The notes under the pieces: model-generated
Databases searched by the model: none
What the model was told of the DNA's origin: nothing
What the model saw: only the letters and a program-made list of their open reading frames with translations
Source of the DNA: an uncultured Christensenellaceae bacterium
GTDB lineage: Bacteria > Bacillota > Clostridia > Christensenellales > CAG-314
Length of the DNA stretch: 64,000 nucleotides
Direction: 5' to 3'
Assembly: GCA_910586625.1 (NCBI GenBank)
Contig: CAJUIZ010000008.1
Coordinates: forward strand, 1 to 64,000
Translations under genes and position numbers: made by a program
Shown here: piece by piece, positions 45,715 to 55,008 of the stretch
Layout of the letters: the number at the start of each line of letters is the position of its first letter
Position numbering within the stretch: the stretch's first letter is position 1

Positions 45715-46134
45715 TCAGTTTCCGCAATAAGTTCTCAACATTATTTTGGTATGGCGTGACAATTGTTTTTTGAACAGTTTGATGGGATTCAGAAATTTAC
45801 GATTCATATGCTCGGGCGAAGTGATGAGCAGAAGTTCGGTAGCGCCCAAGCCGAACGCAATAGGAACGGAAAATTCGGCATTTTGTTTAGTGGTCATAGA
45901 TTTGTCTTCCATAACCATTATTTCTTCCGCTACACCGTGGACTTTCAAATAATCGTACATCATTCTCGCTTCGCTGACGTCAACATTGCTATTGGCAACG
46001 CCTCCCGACAGTATTATCTTGTCGGGACGGAACTTTTCAATCGCCGACAAAGTAATTTTCATCCTAACAGACATTAGCTCGGACATACTTCCGTCATCAT
46101 TAATTCTGTTTCCCAGTACTACAAAAATTAACAT
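45715..46134 (-). CDS. YdcF-like DUF218 family protein
   Basis: The 139 residues cover a DUF218 (YdcF/SanA) core: IFVVLGNRINDDGSMSELM at the start, KIILSGGVANSNVDVSEA, EDKSMTTKQNAEFS and LLLITSPEHMNR. The usual N-terminal membrane anchor is missing, so this is a short, apparently cytoplasmic form. Family function is loosely tied to envelope metabolism. The start is uncertain; a longer frame opens 21 codons upstream. Confidence 0.75.
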   Translation of the reverse strand: MLIFVVLGNRINDDGSMSELMSVRMKITLSAIEKFRPDKIILSGGVANSNVDVSEARMMYDYLKVHGVAEEIMVMEDKSMTTKQNAEFSVPIAFGLGATELLLITSPEHMNRKFLNPIKLFKKQLSRHTKIMLRTYCGN

Positions 46135-46412
46135 ATCGCTTTTTTGCCTTTCCTTATATTTTAGAAACATTATAAGTAATTTTTGCGTCAAATGCAAACG
46201 TTTTTGAATTACAAACAGTATAAATATTCATCCAAAAGCATATACTACATTCGTATTATAGTAGCCTATAATTTTTGAAAAGAACAAAATAGTAATGAAA
46301 CTTCACGCAAACGAATATTTGCTGCATTTTGTTTGAAAAAGCGATAAAATCGTCAAATAACGTAGCTATATCGACGTTATTATCGAAATGTTATATTTTT
46401 TCAATAAATATG

Positions 46413-46441
46413 TTGACTTTTTGAAAACGGTATACTATAAT
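46413..46441 (+). promoter_or_regulatory. Promoter of the cold-shock gene
   Basis: TTGACT, 17 bases and TATAAT on the plus strand, giving an untranslated leader of about 80 bases, as is common for csp genes. Farther upstream, 46135-46412 is A+T-rich with an inverted repeat (AATAACGT and ACGTTATT, 46356-46381) and no ORF I can support. Confidence 0.8.
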
Positions 46442-46531
46442 TCTAATGTAACGGATTATTAACTTTACATCTATTTGATATAAACGTTTTACTATGTTCG
46501 GTTACAAATATTTTTTAGGAGGTACCAAAGT

Positions 46532-46741
46532 ATGACTGGTACGGTAAAATGGTTCGATGCAGGCAAAGGTTACGGATTCATTTCCGGCGACGAAGGTGGC
46601 GAGGACGTTTTTGTTCATTTCTCTGCAATTCAAATAGATGGCTTCAAGACGCTAAAAGACGGTCAAAAAGTTACGTTTGAAATCGAGGAAGATTCCAAAA
46701 ACGGAAAGCTTCGCGCTAAAAACGTTGCTCCCGCCGAGTAA
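46532..46741 (+). CDS. cspA: Cold-shock protein (CspA family)
   Basis: [17 protein letters not shown] and DVFVHFSAI are the RNP1 and RNP2 RNA-binding motifs of the cold-shock domain; 69 residues is normal. It acts as an RNA chaperone. AGGAGG precedes the start, and a long leader suggests post-transcriptional control. Confidence 0.96.
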   Translation: MTGTVKWFDAGKGYGFISGDEGGEDVFVHFSAIQIDGFKTLKDGQKVTFEIEEDSKNGKLRAKNVAPAE

Positions 46742-46759
46742 AAATCATCGAAAAATTTT

Positions 46760-46793
46760 AAGGCAGATAGAAATTCTATCTGCCTTATTTTTT
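46760..46793 (+). terminator. Terminator of the cold-shock gene
   Basis: AAGGCAGATAGA and TCTATCTGCCTT form a perfect 12-bp stem with a three-base loop, followed by TTATTTTTT. The opposite strand ends in AAAATTTTT, so it may also stop the convergent collagen-like gene. Confidence 0.9.
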
Positions 46794-46815
46794 GCCTAAA
46801 CGTAGGGCAAAACTA

Positions 46816-47469
46816 TTAGGTGGCTAAAAATCCCGCAGCGCGCAACGACGCAAGCAATTCGTTTAACGTAGCGCCCACTTCGTCGGGCGTAGGAGTATCT
46901 TCGACGTCCGCTACAGCGGCGGCAGGCGTAATCGTCCCGGCAGGTCCCGTTGCTCCCGTAGCGCCTGTCGCTCCGGTAGGTCCTGTCGGACCGATGGGCC
47001 CCTGTAATCCTTGCGGACCGGTAGGTCCGGCAATTCCCTGTTCGCCTTGAATACCCTGCGGCCCCGTTGCTCCGGTTGCACCGGTGATACCCTGCAAACC
47101 TTGAATACCCTGCGGTCCTTGCGGTCCTGTAGCCCCTGTCGCTCCTGTAACGCCTTGGGGTCCTGTTTCGCCGATAGGTCCGGTAGCTCCCGTAGCACCT
47201 GTCACACCGGGATTACCTTGTATACCTTGCGGTCCCGTTGCGCCGATTGCGCCTGTCGCTCCGGTAGGTCCGATGGGACCTTGCGGGCCGGGAACGCCCT
47301 GCACGCCTTGAATACCTTGCGGACCCTGCGGTCCCTGTTGACCTGTCGCTCCCATCATACCTTGCGGACCTGTAAAACCGCGCGGTCCGCGAACGCCGCG
47401 TTCGATAATTACAACGCGATTCGGCATTTCATTATGAATACAATCGCATCTGCTTCTGCAACAACACAT
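46816..47469 (-). CDS. Collagen-like Gly-X-Y repeat protein
   Basis: After a Cys-rich head ([10 protein letters not shown]) and a short linker ([14 protein letters not shown]), about 47 Gly-X-Y triplets run from residue 28 to 175, rich in GPQ, GAT and GPT. A short C-terminal domain ([20 protein letters not shown] region) follows. Such proteins trimerise like collagen; in Bacillus and Clostridium some coat the exosporium (BclA type). No signal peptide is present, which fits a spore-surface protein assembled from the mother cell, but this is inference. CAAGGAG precedes the ATG. Confidence 0.88.
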   Translation of the reverse strand: MCCCRSRCDCIHNEMPNRVVIIERGVRGPRGFTGPQGMMGATGQQGPQGPQGIQGVQGVPGPQGPIGPTGATGAIGATGPQGIQGNPGVTGATGATGPIGETGPQGVTGATGATGPQGPQGIQGLQGITGATGATGPQGIQGEQGIAGPTGPQGLQGPIGPTGPTGATGATGATGPAGTITPAAAVADVEDTPTPDEVGATLNELLASLRAAGFLAT

Positions 47470-47639
47470 ATTTTTTTCTCCTTGTACATAGTATTCGACG
47501 CGCCAATGCGCGTCTGTTATATACTATTTATATTTCGAAAAAACTGTTACTTTTTCAAAAGCTCGTTTTATTTCTTGCGTTCAATAATGTTGCTTTGACA
47601 AAATACCTGTAAAATTTACAAAATATTGCCTAAAATTGT

Positions 47640-47668
47640 TTGACTTTACGAAATAATTAGCATATACT
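47640..47668 (+). promoter_or_regulatory. Promoter of the cadC-type metal operon
   Basis: TTGACT, 17 bases and TATACT on the plus strand. The operator palindrome follows four bases later, so repressor binding would cover the start point. The remaining gap 47470-47639 holds only a short stem (GACGCGC and GCGCGTC) ahead of the collagen-like gene. Confidence 0.85.
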
Positions 47669-47671
47669 AAT

Positions 47672-47697
47672 AACAGTTGAACAATCATTCAACTGTT
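47672..47697 (+). promoter_or_regulatory. Operator of the ArsR/SmtB-type repressor
   Basis: AACAGTTGAA and TTCAACTGTT form a perfect 10-bp inverted repeat with a six-base centre; the core TGAACAATCATTCA matches SmtB/CzrA-type operators. It ends 14 bases before the repressor start. Confidence 0.85.
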
Positions 47698-47711
47698 TAT
47701 AGGAGACTGCT

Positions 47712-48068
47712 ATGGAAGAAAAAGATTTATGTTGCGAGCTTAAACACGTCCACGACGACGTGTGCGAACAGGTATGCGTAGATATGCCCAATGAAGACAC
47801 GTTATTCGACGTCGCAGAGTTATTCAAAATATTCGGCGACTCGACCCGAATACGAATTTTATCGGCACTTACAAAAGCCGAAATGTGCGTTTGCGATATT
47901 TGTTCGGTACTAAATATGACCAAGTCGGCGGTATCGCACCAATTACGCATACTGCGTCAGGCGAAGCTCGTAAAAAACAGACGTCAAGGCAAAGAAATTT
48001 TTTACAGCTTAGACGACGACCACGTGCTAAGTATAATAAATATAGCGTTAGAACACATTGCGGAATAA
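47712..48068 (+). CDS. Metal-sensing ArsR/SmtB family repressor (CadC-like)
   Basis: A winged helix with LFKIFGDSTRIRILSAL, the metal-site segment EMCVCDICSVLNMTKSAVSHQLRILR (within residues 55-82) and KEIFYSLDDDHV. The CVC in the alpha-3 helix plus two N-terminal Cys (LCCELKHVHDD) form the thiolate site of CadC-type sensors for Cd, Pb or Zn. It should repress its own operon, which carries the transporter. Confidence 0.92.
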   Translation: MEEKDLCCELKHVHDDVCEQVCVDMPNEDTLFDVAELFKIFGDSTRIRILSALTKAEMCVCDICSVLNMTKSAVSHQLRILRQAKLVKNRRQGKEIFYSLDDDHVLSIINIALEHIAE

Positions 48069-48096
48069 CCGCCGCAACGACGCAAAGGAGACAATT

Positions 48097-48315
48097 TTGA
48101 AAAAAGTAATCGCATTACAAGATTTAGACTGCGCAAACTGCGCGGCGAAAATGGAAACTGCTATCCGCAACATTGACGGCGTACATTCCGTTTCCGTTAA
48201 CTTTATCACACAAAAAATGATTATAGATATTGACGACGGCAACGTAGAATCACTGCTCAAAGAAATCAAAACGGTATGCAAAAAAGTAGAACCGGACTGC
48301 ACACTGAAAATTTAG
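48097..48315 (+). CDS. Stand-alone heavy-metal-associated (HMA) domain protein, TTG start
   Basis: A 72-residue ferredoxin-like HMA domain starting LKKVIALQDLDCANCAAKM (first residue read as Met) with CANC as metal ligands. The TTG six bases after AAAGGAG is the start; an ATG-like reading upstream of it runs through the repressor tail. Most CadA/ZntA pumps carry this domain at their N-terminus; here it is a separate gene between repressor and pump. It probably delivers metal to the pump or buffers it. Confidence 0.85.
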   Translation: MKKVIALQDLDCANCAAKMETAIRNIDGVHSVSVNFITQKMIIDIDDGNVESLLKEIKTVCKKVEPDCTLKI

Positions 48316-48324
48316 GAGAACGAT

Positions 48325-50205
48325 ATGTCAAAAAACAAAAAATCGCTTATTCGCATAATAGTATCCGCCATTACAGTCATTATAATTGTTACGCTTAAAT
48401 ACACTATCGGCAACGATTATTCTTGGTTTATTTGGTTGGAATTGGGACTTTCATTGGCGGCATATTTAGCGGTAGGCTACGACGTTGTATGGAAGGCGCT
48501 GACGAATATAATTCGCGGCAAGATATTCGACGAACATTTTCTTATGACGATAGCCACGATAGGTGCTTTTGCAATAGGAGAATACATAGACGCTACGGCG
48601 GTTATGCTGCTGTATCAAATAGGAGAATTATTCCAACGCTACGCTGTCGGTAAAAGCAGACAAAGCATTGCTGGTCTAATGGACATTCGACCGGAAGAAG
48701 CAACGGTAATACGTAACGGGCAAGAATTGACCGTTCATCCGTCCGAAGTAGAAATAGGCGAAACCGTCATAGTCAAAACGGGCGAAAAACTTCCGTTAGA
48801 CGGCATAGTAATAAAAGGCGAATGCAACCTTGACACTTCTGCCATCACAGGCGAGAGCTTGCCGCGCAAAGCGTCGGAAGGACAAAACGTTATATCGGGT
48901 TGTCTTAATCTTGATGGGGTACTGTATATCCGAACCACTTCCACTTACGACGACAGCACGGTTGCCAAGGTGTTGGATTTGGTAGAAAACGCTACAAGCC
49001 GTAAAGCTCCTGCGGAAAACTTTATAACTAAATTCAGTCGTTATTACACTCCTATCGTTGTAATATTAGCGGTATTGCTTGCCACAGTTCCGCCTATGAT
49101 CGAAGGAATTTCTCAAGGCGAAATATGGCTTAAATGGGTAAGGCGGGCAATGATGTTCTTATTTGTATCCTGTCCGTGCGCTTTGGTTATATCTATCCCG
49201 TTGGGATTTTTCGGCGGTATAGCCTGCGCAAGCAAAAACGGCGTTTTGGTAAAAGGCAGCAACTATTTGGAAATCTTGGCAAAAACCAAAGTAATTGCAT
49301 TTGACAAAACGGGTACGCTTACCAAGGGAAACTTTGCCGTAACACAAATATTGCCGCAAAACAAACGCGAAGAAATACTGCAACTTGCCGCCAATGCCGA
49401 GCAGTACAGCAATCACCCGATAGCGCTGTCTATATTGCGCGAAAAAAAAGCTAACGCCGATGCGAGCGTAACAGAAATCGCAGGCAGGGGCATCTCCGCC
49501 ACGATAGGCGATTCCACCGTTTTGTGCGGAAACGACAAGCTGATGACGGATAACGACGTAGAATATGTTCCTGCAAACGGCGGCACAGTCATTTACGTAG
49601 CTCAGGACGGGAAATTCGTCGGTTCTATACTGATAGCCGACGAGATCAAGTTCGACTCTCGCGAAGCGTTAGAACAGCTAAAAAAGACGGGCGTTACGAC
49701 AGTAATGCTGACGGGAGACAACGACGACACCGCCGAGATGGTAGCAAACCAATTGGGTGTAGACTGCAAGTATTCGCAGCTGCTGCCGCAAGACAAAGTG
49801 ACTAAACTTGAAGAATTGAAGCGTGAAGGCAAGGTTGCGTTTGTAGGCGACGGCATTAACGACGCGCCCGTACTTGCCACTGCCGACGTAGGTATTGCAA
49901 TGGGAGCTATGGGAAGCGACGTAGCGATTGAAACTGCAGACATCGTACTTATGCAGGACAACCCCACTGCCGTTCCGCTCGCCAAACGGATAGCAAAGAA
50001 CACTCTCAAAGTAGTAACGGAAAATATAGTTATTTCTTTGGTTATCAAATTTGCAGTTCTGATTCTTTCGGCAATAGGCATTTTGGATATGGTATCATTC
50101 GGAATGATAATTGCTATTCTTGCGGACGTGGGCGTTTGCGTTGTAGCGATACTAAACTCTATGCGCGCCATGTTTATAAAAAAGAAAAAGATTACCGCAC
50201 AATAA
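48325..50205 (+). CDS. cadA: Heavy-metal P1B-type ATPase (CadA/ZntA group)
   Basis: The 626-residue protein has membrane helices with the metal site SCPCALVIS, TGE-type loop (SAITGESLPRK), the phosphorylation site AFDKTGTLTKG and the hinge VAFVGDGINDAPVL. It exports soft divalent metals such as Cd, Zn or Pb. It lacks the N-terminal HMA domain, which is encoded just upstream. GGAG precedes the ATG. Confidence 0.94.
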   Translation: MSKNKKSLIRIIVSAITVIIIVTLKYTIGNDYSWFIWLELGLSLAAYLAVGYDVVWKALTNIIRGKIFDEHFLMTIATIGAFAIGEYIDATAVMLLYQIGELFQRYAVGKSRQSIAGLMDIRPEEATVIRNGQELTVHPSEVEIGETVIVKTGEKLPLDGIVIKGECNLDTSAITGESLPRKASEGQNVISGCLNLDGVLYIRTTSTYDDSTVAKVLDLVENATSRKAPAENFITKFSRYYTPIVVILAVLLATVPPMIEGISQGEIWLKWVRRAMMFLFVSCPCALVISIPLGFFGGIACASKNGVLVKGSNYLEILAKTKVIAFDKTGTLTKGNFAVTQILPQNKREEILQLAANAEQYSNHPIALSILREKKANADASVTEIAGRGISATIGDSTVLCGNDKLMTDNDVEYVPANGGTVIYVAQDGKFVGSILIADEIKFDSREALEQLKKTGVTTVMLTGDNDDTAEMVANQLGVDCKYSQLLPQDKVTKLEELKREGKVAFVGDGINDAPVLATADVGIAMGAMGSDVAIETADIVLMQDNPTAVPLAKRIAKNTLKVVTENIVISLVIKFAVLILSAIGILDMVSFGMIIAILADVGVCVVAILNSMRAMFIKKKKITAQ

Positions 50206-50222
50206 TACGCGATATATACGAA

Positions 50223-50258
50223 AAGGAGCTTGAAATATTTCAAGCTCCTTAAATATTG
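50223..50258 (+). terminator. Hairpin between convergent cadA and the ABC exporter
   Basis: AAGGAGCTTGAAA and its complement pair over up to 13 bp, flanked by short T runs on both strands, so it can end transcription from either side. Confidence 0.65.
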
Positions 50259-50266
50259 TAAATAAT

Positions 50267-52150
50267 TTACCGCGCTTTTATCTGCTCCTTGGTAAATTGC
50301 AGATTATACAACTCGAAGTAACGTCCTTTAAGCGAGAGCAACTCATGATGATTGCCCTGCTCTATAATTTCGCCGTTGCTTAAAACAAATATTTTATCCG
50401 CGTGTTGTATAGTTGACAGCCTATGCGCCACAATCAGCATTGTGCCGACATTCATCATCTTGTGTAAACTGTCTTGTATAAGAATCTCCGTCTCAGTATC
50501 GATATTGGCAGTAGCTTCGTCTAAAATCATAACTTCGGGCTTATGAATAATCGTTCGCGCAAAGGACAGCAACTGACGCTGCCCTGCGGAGAAATTATTA
50601 CCGCGCTCGCGTACTTCTTCGTCTAATCCACCCGTGAGCTTCGTTATGAAAGTATCCGCGTTGACGTATCTGCACGCCTGCATTATTTGCTCGTCGTCAA
50701 ACTCGTCGCGAAGCGATATATTGCTGCGTATAGTACCAGAAAATAAAAATACATCTTGAAGCATTTGCCCGAAATGCTTGCGCAAAGAAGCAATTTTTAT
50801 TCGGCGTATATTTATCCCATCCAGCAAAATCTCGCCTTTTTGAATATCGTAATTACGGCATAGCAGCGACAATATCGTAGTTTTTCCGCTGCCGGTAGAG
50901 CCTACAAACGCTACGGTATCCTTAGCGTTAACATGGAAAGACACGTCTTTCAGCACCCATTCTCCTTCGTTATATGCAAACCAAACGTTTTTGAACTCTA
51001 TTTCGCCCTTTACTTCGTCCAGTTCTACCGCATCCGCGTCGTCCACAACATGAGGCTGAACGTCCATAATGGTAAATATCTTTTCGGCGGAAGCCAATGC
51101 CGATTGCAATCGGTGAAACTGCTCTGCAAGGCTTTGTATAGGATTAAAGAAACGCGATATGAACATATAAAACGCCACTATTACTTCGCTCGTAACAGTC
51201 TGTCCCATAAATACGATATTATCCAAATACCCTTTACAGCCAAGGAAGAACAGACACAATACCGACGAAATATACAGCATATATACCAACGGACGGAATA
51301 TACTGAACACCAACGTCTGTCCGCGTTGAGCCTTGTAAAGCTTTTCGTTTTTAACCTCGAAATCATCGATTTTACGCTGCTCGCGGTTAAAAATTTGAAT
51401 AATTTTCATACCGGACAAATTTTCCGACAAAAAAGTGTTTATGTCCGTCGTGGAGTTTTTAACCTGACGGTACGATTTCCGCGAAAATTTTCGGAAAATT
51501 ACCGTAAACAAAACTATAAACGGAACGAAACACAATACCATAAGCGTAAGCATATAGTTTACGCATAGCATAGCTACCAATACGCCCACTACTATAAACG
51601 CGTTTTTAACAAGATTAACCAGCAATCTGGTGAACATCATCGAAATTGCGTTGGTATCGTAAGTGGCTCGCGTAACCAATTTGCCAACGGGAATTTGCGA
51701 CAGCTGCGCGTGCGACAGGCTTTCGATATGTGCGAATACATCTTCCCGTAACCTGGATACTATTTTCTGTCCCGTTTTTTGCAATACAATCGCTTGAATA
51801 TACGTGCTCACAAGCGACACAATCAATATGCTTGCATACACACCCACGCGCCATAAAACGTCAGCCAATTGAAAATCCGTCTTAATTATACTTTCGATAT
51901 TGGAAATAAGCAGCGGAGATAAAATATCGTAAGATATCGAAAACAGCATTACTATCCCAACTAACAGAAAGCTTTTCCAATACGGTTTGGCGTAACGCAG
52001 CAAACGCTTAAACAAATCGCCGTCTTTGAGATTACGCTCGTAGCCCATACTCTCTTTTTTATCTTTAATCAATGCGAACACGGTAATTAAAACGGCGGAT
52101 ACTACGCCCAAAATCGCGCCTACAATCAAAATCGGGAGATATTCGTTCAT
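50267..52150 (-). CDS. ABC exporter subunit with intact catalytic site
   Basis: Six membrane segments (about residues 10-340) precede an ATPase domain with Walker A GSTGSGKTT, signature FSAGQ, Walker B MILDEA and the H-loop VAHRLST. The catalytic Glu is present. It forms the partner of the upstream gene in a heterodimeric exporter of the BmrCD/TM287-288 type, exporting lipids or drugs. An upstream extension of the frame is the partner's end; the ATG two bases after that stop follows GGAGG. Confidence 0.92.
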   Translation of the reverse strand: MNEYLPILIVGAILGVVSAVLITVFALIKDKKESMGYERNLKDGDLFKRLLRYAKPYWKSFLLVGIVMLFSISYDILSPLLISNIESIIKTDFQLADVLWRVGVYASILIVSLVSTYIQAIVLQKTGQKIVSRLREDVFAHIESLSHAQLSQIPVGKLVTRATYDTNAISMMFTRLLVNLVKNAFIVVGVLVAMLCVNYMLTLMVLCFVPFIVLFTVIFRKFSRKSYRQVKNSTTDINTFLSENLSGMKIIQIFNREQRKIDDFEVKNEKLYKAQRGQTLVFSIFRPLVYMLYISSVLCLFFLGCKGYLDNIVFMGQTVTSEVIVAFYMFISRFFNPIQSLAEQFHRLQSALASAEKIFTIMDVQPHVVDDADAVELDEVKGEIEFKNVWFAYNEGEWVLKDVSFHVNAKDTVAFVGSTGSGKTTILSLLCRNYDIQKGEILLDGINIRRIKIASLRKHFGQMLQDVFLFSGTIRSNISLRDEFDDEQIMQACRYVNADTFITKLTGGLDEEVRERGNNFSAGQRQLLSFARTIIHKPEVMILDEATANIDTETEILIQDSLHKMMNVGTMLIVAHRLSTIQHADKIFVLSNGEIIEQGNHHELLSLKGRYFELYNLQFTKEQIKAR

Positions 52151-52151
52151 A

Positions 52152-53924
52152 CTACATACCCTCCTGATCTTCAAGCTTTTGCAACGCAACCATATTGCGG
52201 TACTGTTCGCACCTTTCCAACAATTCGGCATGGGTACCCACATCGATAATTCTGCCGTTATCCAAGTATATTATCTTATCCAAACCCGAAACTGTAGAAA
52301 CGCGGTGAGTGATAAGAATCGTCGTCTTTCCCGCGCGCTCTTTCTTGAGATTACCGATAATCTTTCTTTCCGTATCAGTGTCCACTGCCGAGACCGAATC
52401 ATCCAAAATAAGAATAGACGAATTTTTCATCAAGGCGCGCGCAATAGATATGCGCTGCTTCTGCCCGCCCGATACAGTTACGCCGCGTTCGCCAAGTATC
52501 GTTTCGTAGCCGTTAGAAAATGTCTTTACATTATCGTCTATATCAGACATCTCCGCCGCAAGAACAATTTTTTCCGTAGTTACGTCATCCGAAGCGAACG
52601 CGATATTATTGGCAATCGTATCGGAAAATAAAAAGTTGTCCTGCGGAACGTAGGCGCAAAAACCGCGTAAACTTCGAGTGGTTATTTCGTTAACGTCCTT
52701 TCCGTCTATAAATAACGTTCCGTCTTCAACGTTGTAGCAACGCAATATAAGATCGGATAACGTAGTTTTGCCGCAACCGGTTTTTCCTACGATTCCGACG
52801 CTTTCGCCGCTATTTATTGTGAAGGATACGTTGCTTAAAGCATTGTAATCGGCATCGGGATAGCGGAATGTAAGATTACGGAATTCGATATTGCCGTCAA
52901 CTTTATCAAGATCGGCAGCACCGGGTCTGTCAACCGTATCCGATTTCGAGTCCAACAGCTCGGATACGCGCTTTAACGAAGCCTTTCCGCGCGACGACAT
53001 TTCAATAAGCTCCGTTACCGCCATAACAGGCCAAACAATTGCGTTGAAATATCCTATAAATTCCATCAATTGCCCTGCGTCGAACACGTCGGTTTTTACC
53101 AAATAAGCACCGTATCCCAATACGATACAAATAACCGATTCAACGAATAGCGTTACGAATACGTTTAGCAACGTACTTATTTTGGTATACGCCACGTTGG
53201 CGTTTTCGTTTTTTCTGTTAAGCCAACGGAATGCAAGCAATTCCTTAAATTCTTTAACGAACGCTTTGATGACTGCAATACCCGAAAAGCTTTCCTGCGC
53301 AAAATCGGACAAATCGGAAAACGCCTGTTGACGAACGTCCCACTTCATAGTCATATATTTTCCCACTATTATTCCGACAACCAGCATCAGCGCCATAGGA
53401 ATTAAAGAAAACAACGTCATTTTCCAATCCATTCGGAACATTTTGTATAACGATAATCCGCCCATAAATACCGCGTCGAACGTCATCATAATGCCGCTTC
53501 CGAAGCAGTCCTGAACGGTTTCGAGATCGTTGGTAAACAATGACATCATATTGCCGACTTTGTTTTTCGAATAAAATTCGCAGGAAAGTCCGTTGCAATG
53601 TCTGAACATTTTTCCGCGCAAATCGCGCTCGACTTTATATCCGGAACCGAACAAACAAATACGCCAAGTAAATCTACCCACTACCAACACGGCGATAACG
53701 ACAATCAGCGGTTTGCAAACATTGTTCCACAATACGTCCTTGTCGAATGCAACAATGTTATTGTTTATTTCTACCGTTCCGTCGTTAATACCGTTGATAA
53801 CTATTCGGTATAATTCAGGTATAATCAATTGAAAATAATCGACGGCAATAAGCGCCAGAATACCGAACAGTATCCAAAGCGAATATTTCAAATAATACTT
53901 ATTGATATGCTTGCCGAAAATCAT
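52152..53924 (-). CDS. ABC exporter subunit with degenerate catalytic site
   Basis: Same exporter plan: membrane domain, Walker A GKTGCGKTT, signature VSGGQ and ITHRVST. In Walker B the catalytic Glu is Asp (ILILDDSVSAVD), the hallmark of the inactive half-site of heterodimeric exporters. The stop lies one base before its partner's start. No regulator or accessory gene is adjacent, so the substrate cannot be inferred. Confidence 0.92.
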   Translation of the reverse strand: MIFGKHINKYYLKYSLWILFGILALIAVDYFQLIIPELYRIVINGINDGTVEINNNIVAFDKDVLWNNVCKPLIVVIAVLVVGRFTWRICLFGSGYKVERDLRGKMFRHCNGLSCEFYSKNKVGNMMSLFTNDLETVQDCFGSGIMMTFDAVFMGGLSLYKMFRMDWKMTLFSLIPMALMLVVGIIVGKYMTMKWDVRQQAFSDLSDFAQESFSGIAVIKAFVKEFKELLAFRWLNRKNENANVAYTKISTLLNVFVTLFVESVICIVLGYGAYLVKTDVFDAGQLMEFIGYFNAIVWPVMAVTELIEMSSRGKASLKRVSELLDSKSDTVDRPGAADLDKVDGNIEFRNLTFRYPDADYNALSNVSFTINSGESVGIVGKTGCGKTTLSDLILRCYNVEDGTLFIDGKDVNEITTRSLRGFCAYVPQDNFLFSDTIANNIAFASDDVTTEKIVLAAEMSDIDDNVKTFSNGYETILGERGVTVSGGQKQRISIARALMKNSSILILDDSVSAVDTDTERKIIGNLKKERAGKTTILITHRVSTVSGLDKIIYLDNGRIIDVGTHAELLERCEQYRNMVALQKLEDQEGM

Positions 53925-54089
53925 CTTAACACCGAAAAAAGTTATAATTAAGTTATTTTATCATTCGTCAAACAAATAGTCAATCAAATAGCCGTACAGT
54001 TGCAAATACCGTACGGCCAAATATCCAAATATTACAAAGGCCACCGCAATAAAGCGCATAGGAGTTCTGTCGGCTTTTTGTCAAGATAT

Positions 54090-54117
54090 AAAAAACGCGA
54101 CTGCACACGCAGTCACG
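54090..54117 (-). terminator. Terminator of recO
   Basis: GTGACTGC and GCAGTCGC pair with a four-base loop and lead into a T6 run on the minus strand; the stem overlaps the recO stop codon. Confidence 0.82.
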
Positions 54118-54838
54118 CCAATTTAATAAGCTCGGACAGACTTTTTAACGGATAATAACTGTGAGATATATATTTGTTACAAAGCCCCAAAGCATCTTTC
54201 AATATATCGAGTGAAACGTTTACGTTTGACAATTTTTCGTAAGGCATATCGCAAAGCATTTGGCAAATGGCAATCGAACGCGGACTCACGCGGATACTGT
54301 CAGCGGTCCTGCAATTATCGCATACCAATCCGCCGCGCTGCAAATCCAAAAACAAACGACTACTCGGTTCTCCGCACGCGACGCACGCATTAAGCTGCAA
54401 CTTTATTCCCTGCAAGTCGAAAAAAGCCAACATAAACCGCAACGTAACCGCCAACGGATGCTGAGAGCCGCACAACGCTTGCAGAGCTTTAAGCGTTTCG
54501 ACGAATACAGGCGGATCGCTTTGCCCTTCTTCCGTATAAAGGGTCAGACACTCCGCAATTACGCATGCAGAATAATACGCGATAATATCTTCCCGCAAAC
54601 AAAAAAAGCTTTCCAACTGTTCGCACGTTTTAAGCGTAAACCTATCCTTAGACTGCGCTAATTCGTATTGTCCGAAACAAAATTGATCTACAGCGAATTT
54701 CAACTTGGCAGAGTTTTTGCGAACTCCGCGTGCGTGAACGGAAATTTTGCCGTATTCCAACGAATATAGCAAAACGTACTTATCGCTTTCCTTGAAGTCC
54801 GTCGATTTCAGTACCACGGCTTTTGTCGTCACGTCCAT
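54113..54838 (-). CDS. recO: DNA repair protein RecO
   Basis: An N-terminal OB-fold (TTKAVVLKSTDFKESDKY, RGVRKNSAKL), a helical middle and a zinc site (ACVACGEPSSR and GLVCDNC) make the 241-residue RecO. It loads RecA with RecF and RecR at ssDNA gaps. It follows yqzL in a different frame with overlap, the same order (era-yqzL-recO) as in Bacillus. Confidence 0.96.
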   Translation of the reverse strand: MDVTTKAVVLKSTDFKESDKYVLLYSLEYGKISVHARGVRKNSAKLKFAVDQFCFGQYELAQSKDRFTLKTCEQLESFFCLREDIIAYYSACVIAECLTLYTEEGQSDPPVFVETLKALQALCGSQHPLAVTLRFMLAFFDLQGIKLQLNACVACGEPSSRLFLDLQRGGLVCDNCRTADSIRVSPRSIAICQMLCDMPYEKLSNVNVSLDILKDALGLCNKYISHSYYPLKSLSELIKLA

Positions 54839-54917
54839 CTTTTGTCAATTCCTTGTACAAAACGTAATAAGCGGGGTTTCCCGTTTCGGTAAACAGTTTC
54901 CATACGGTATTTTTCAT
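54780..54917 (-). CDS. yqzL: YqzL-like small protein
   Basis: A 45-residue ORF starting MKNTVWKLFTETGNPAYYVL and continuing YKEL, close to the YqzL pattern (WKxFxxTGxxxxYLLYKE) that sits between era and recO in Bacillus and Clostridia. GGGAG nine bases upstream supports it. Its 3' end runs 59 bases into recO in another frame. YqzL has no known function. Confidence 0.85.
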   Translation of the reverse strand: MKNTVWKLFTETGNPAYYVLYKELTKDGRDDKSRGTEIDGLQGKR

Positions 54918-55008
54918 AGAGTCAATTCTCCCTTGCGACGTTAGTCAAGCCAACGTCTTACAGTACTATTTTGTCTACAATCCAACCGTATTATACTATA
55001 ACAATTTA

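Noticed and set aside
46910..47400. Short repeated units suggesting a CRISPR or satellite
   Set aside because: The units are 9-base multiples coding Gly-X-Y triplets of the collagen-like protein; there are no unique spacers.
50267..53924. ABC exporter as part of a bacteriocin or antibiotic cluster
   Set aside because: No peptidase domain, precursor peptide or modification enzyme is found near it.
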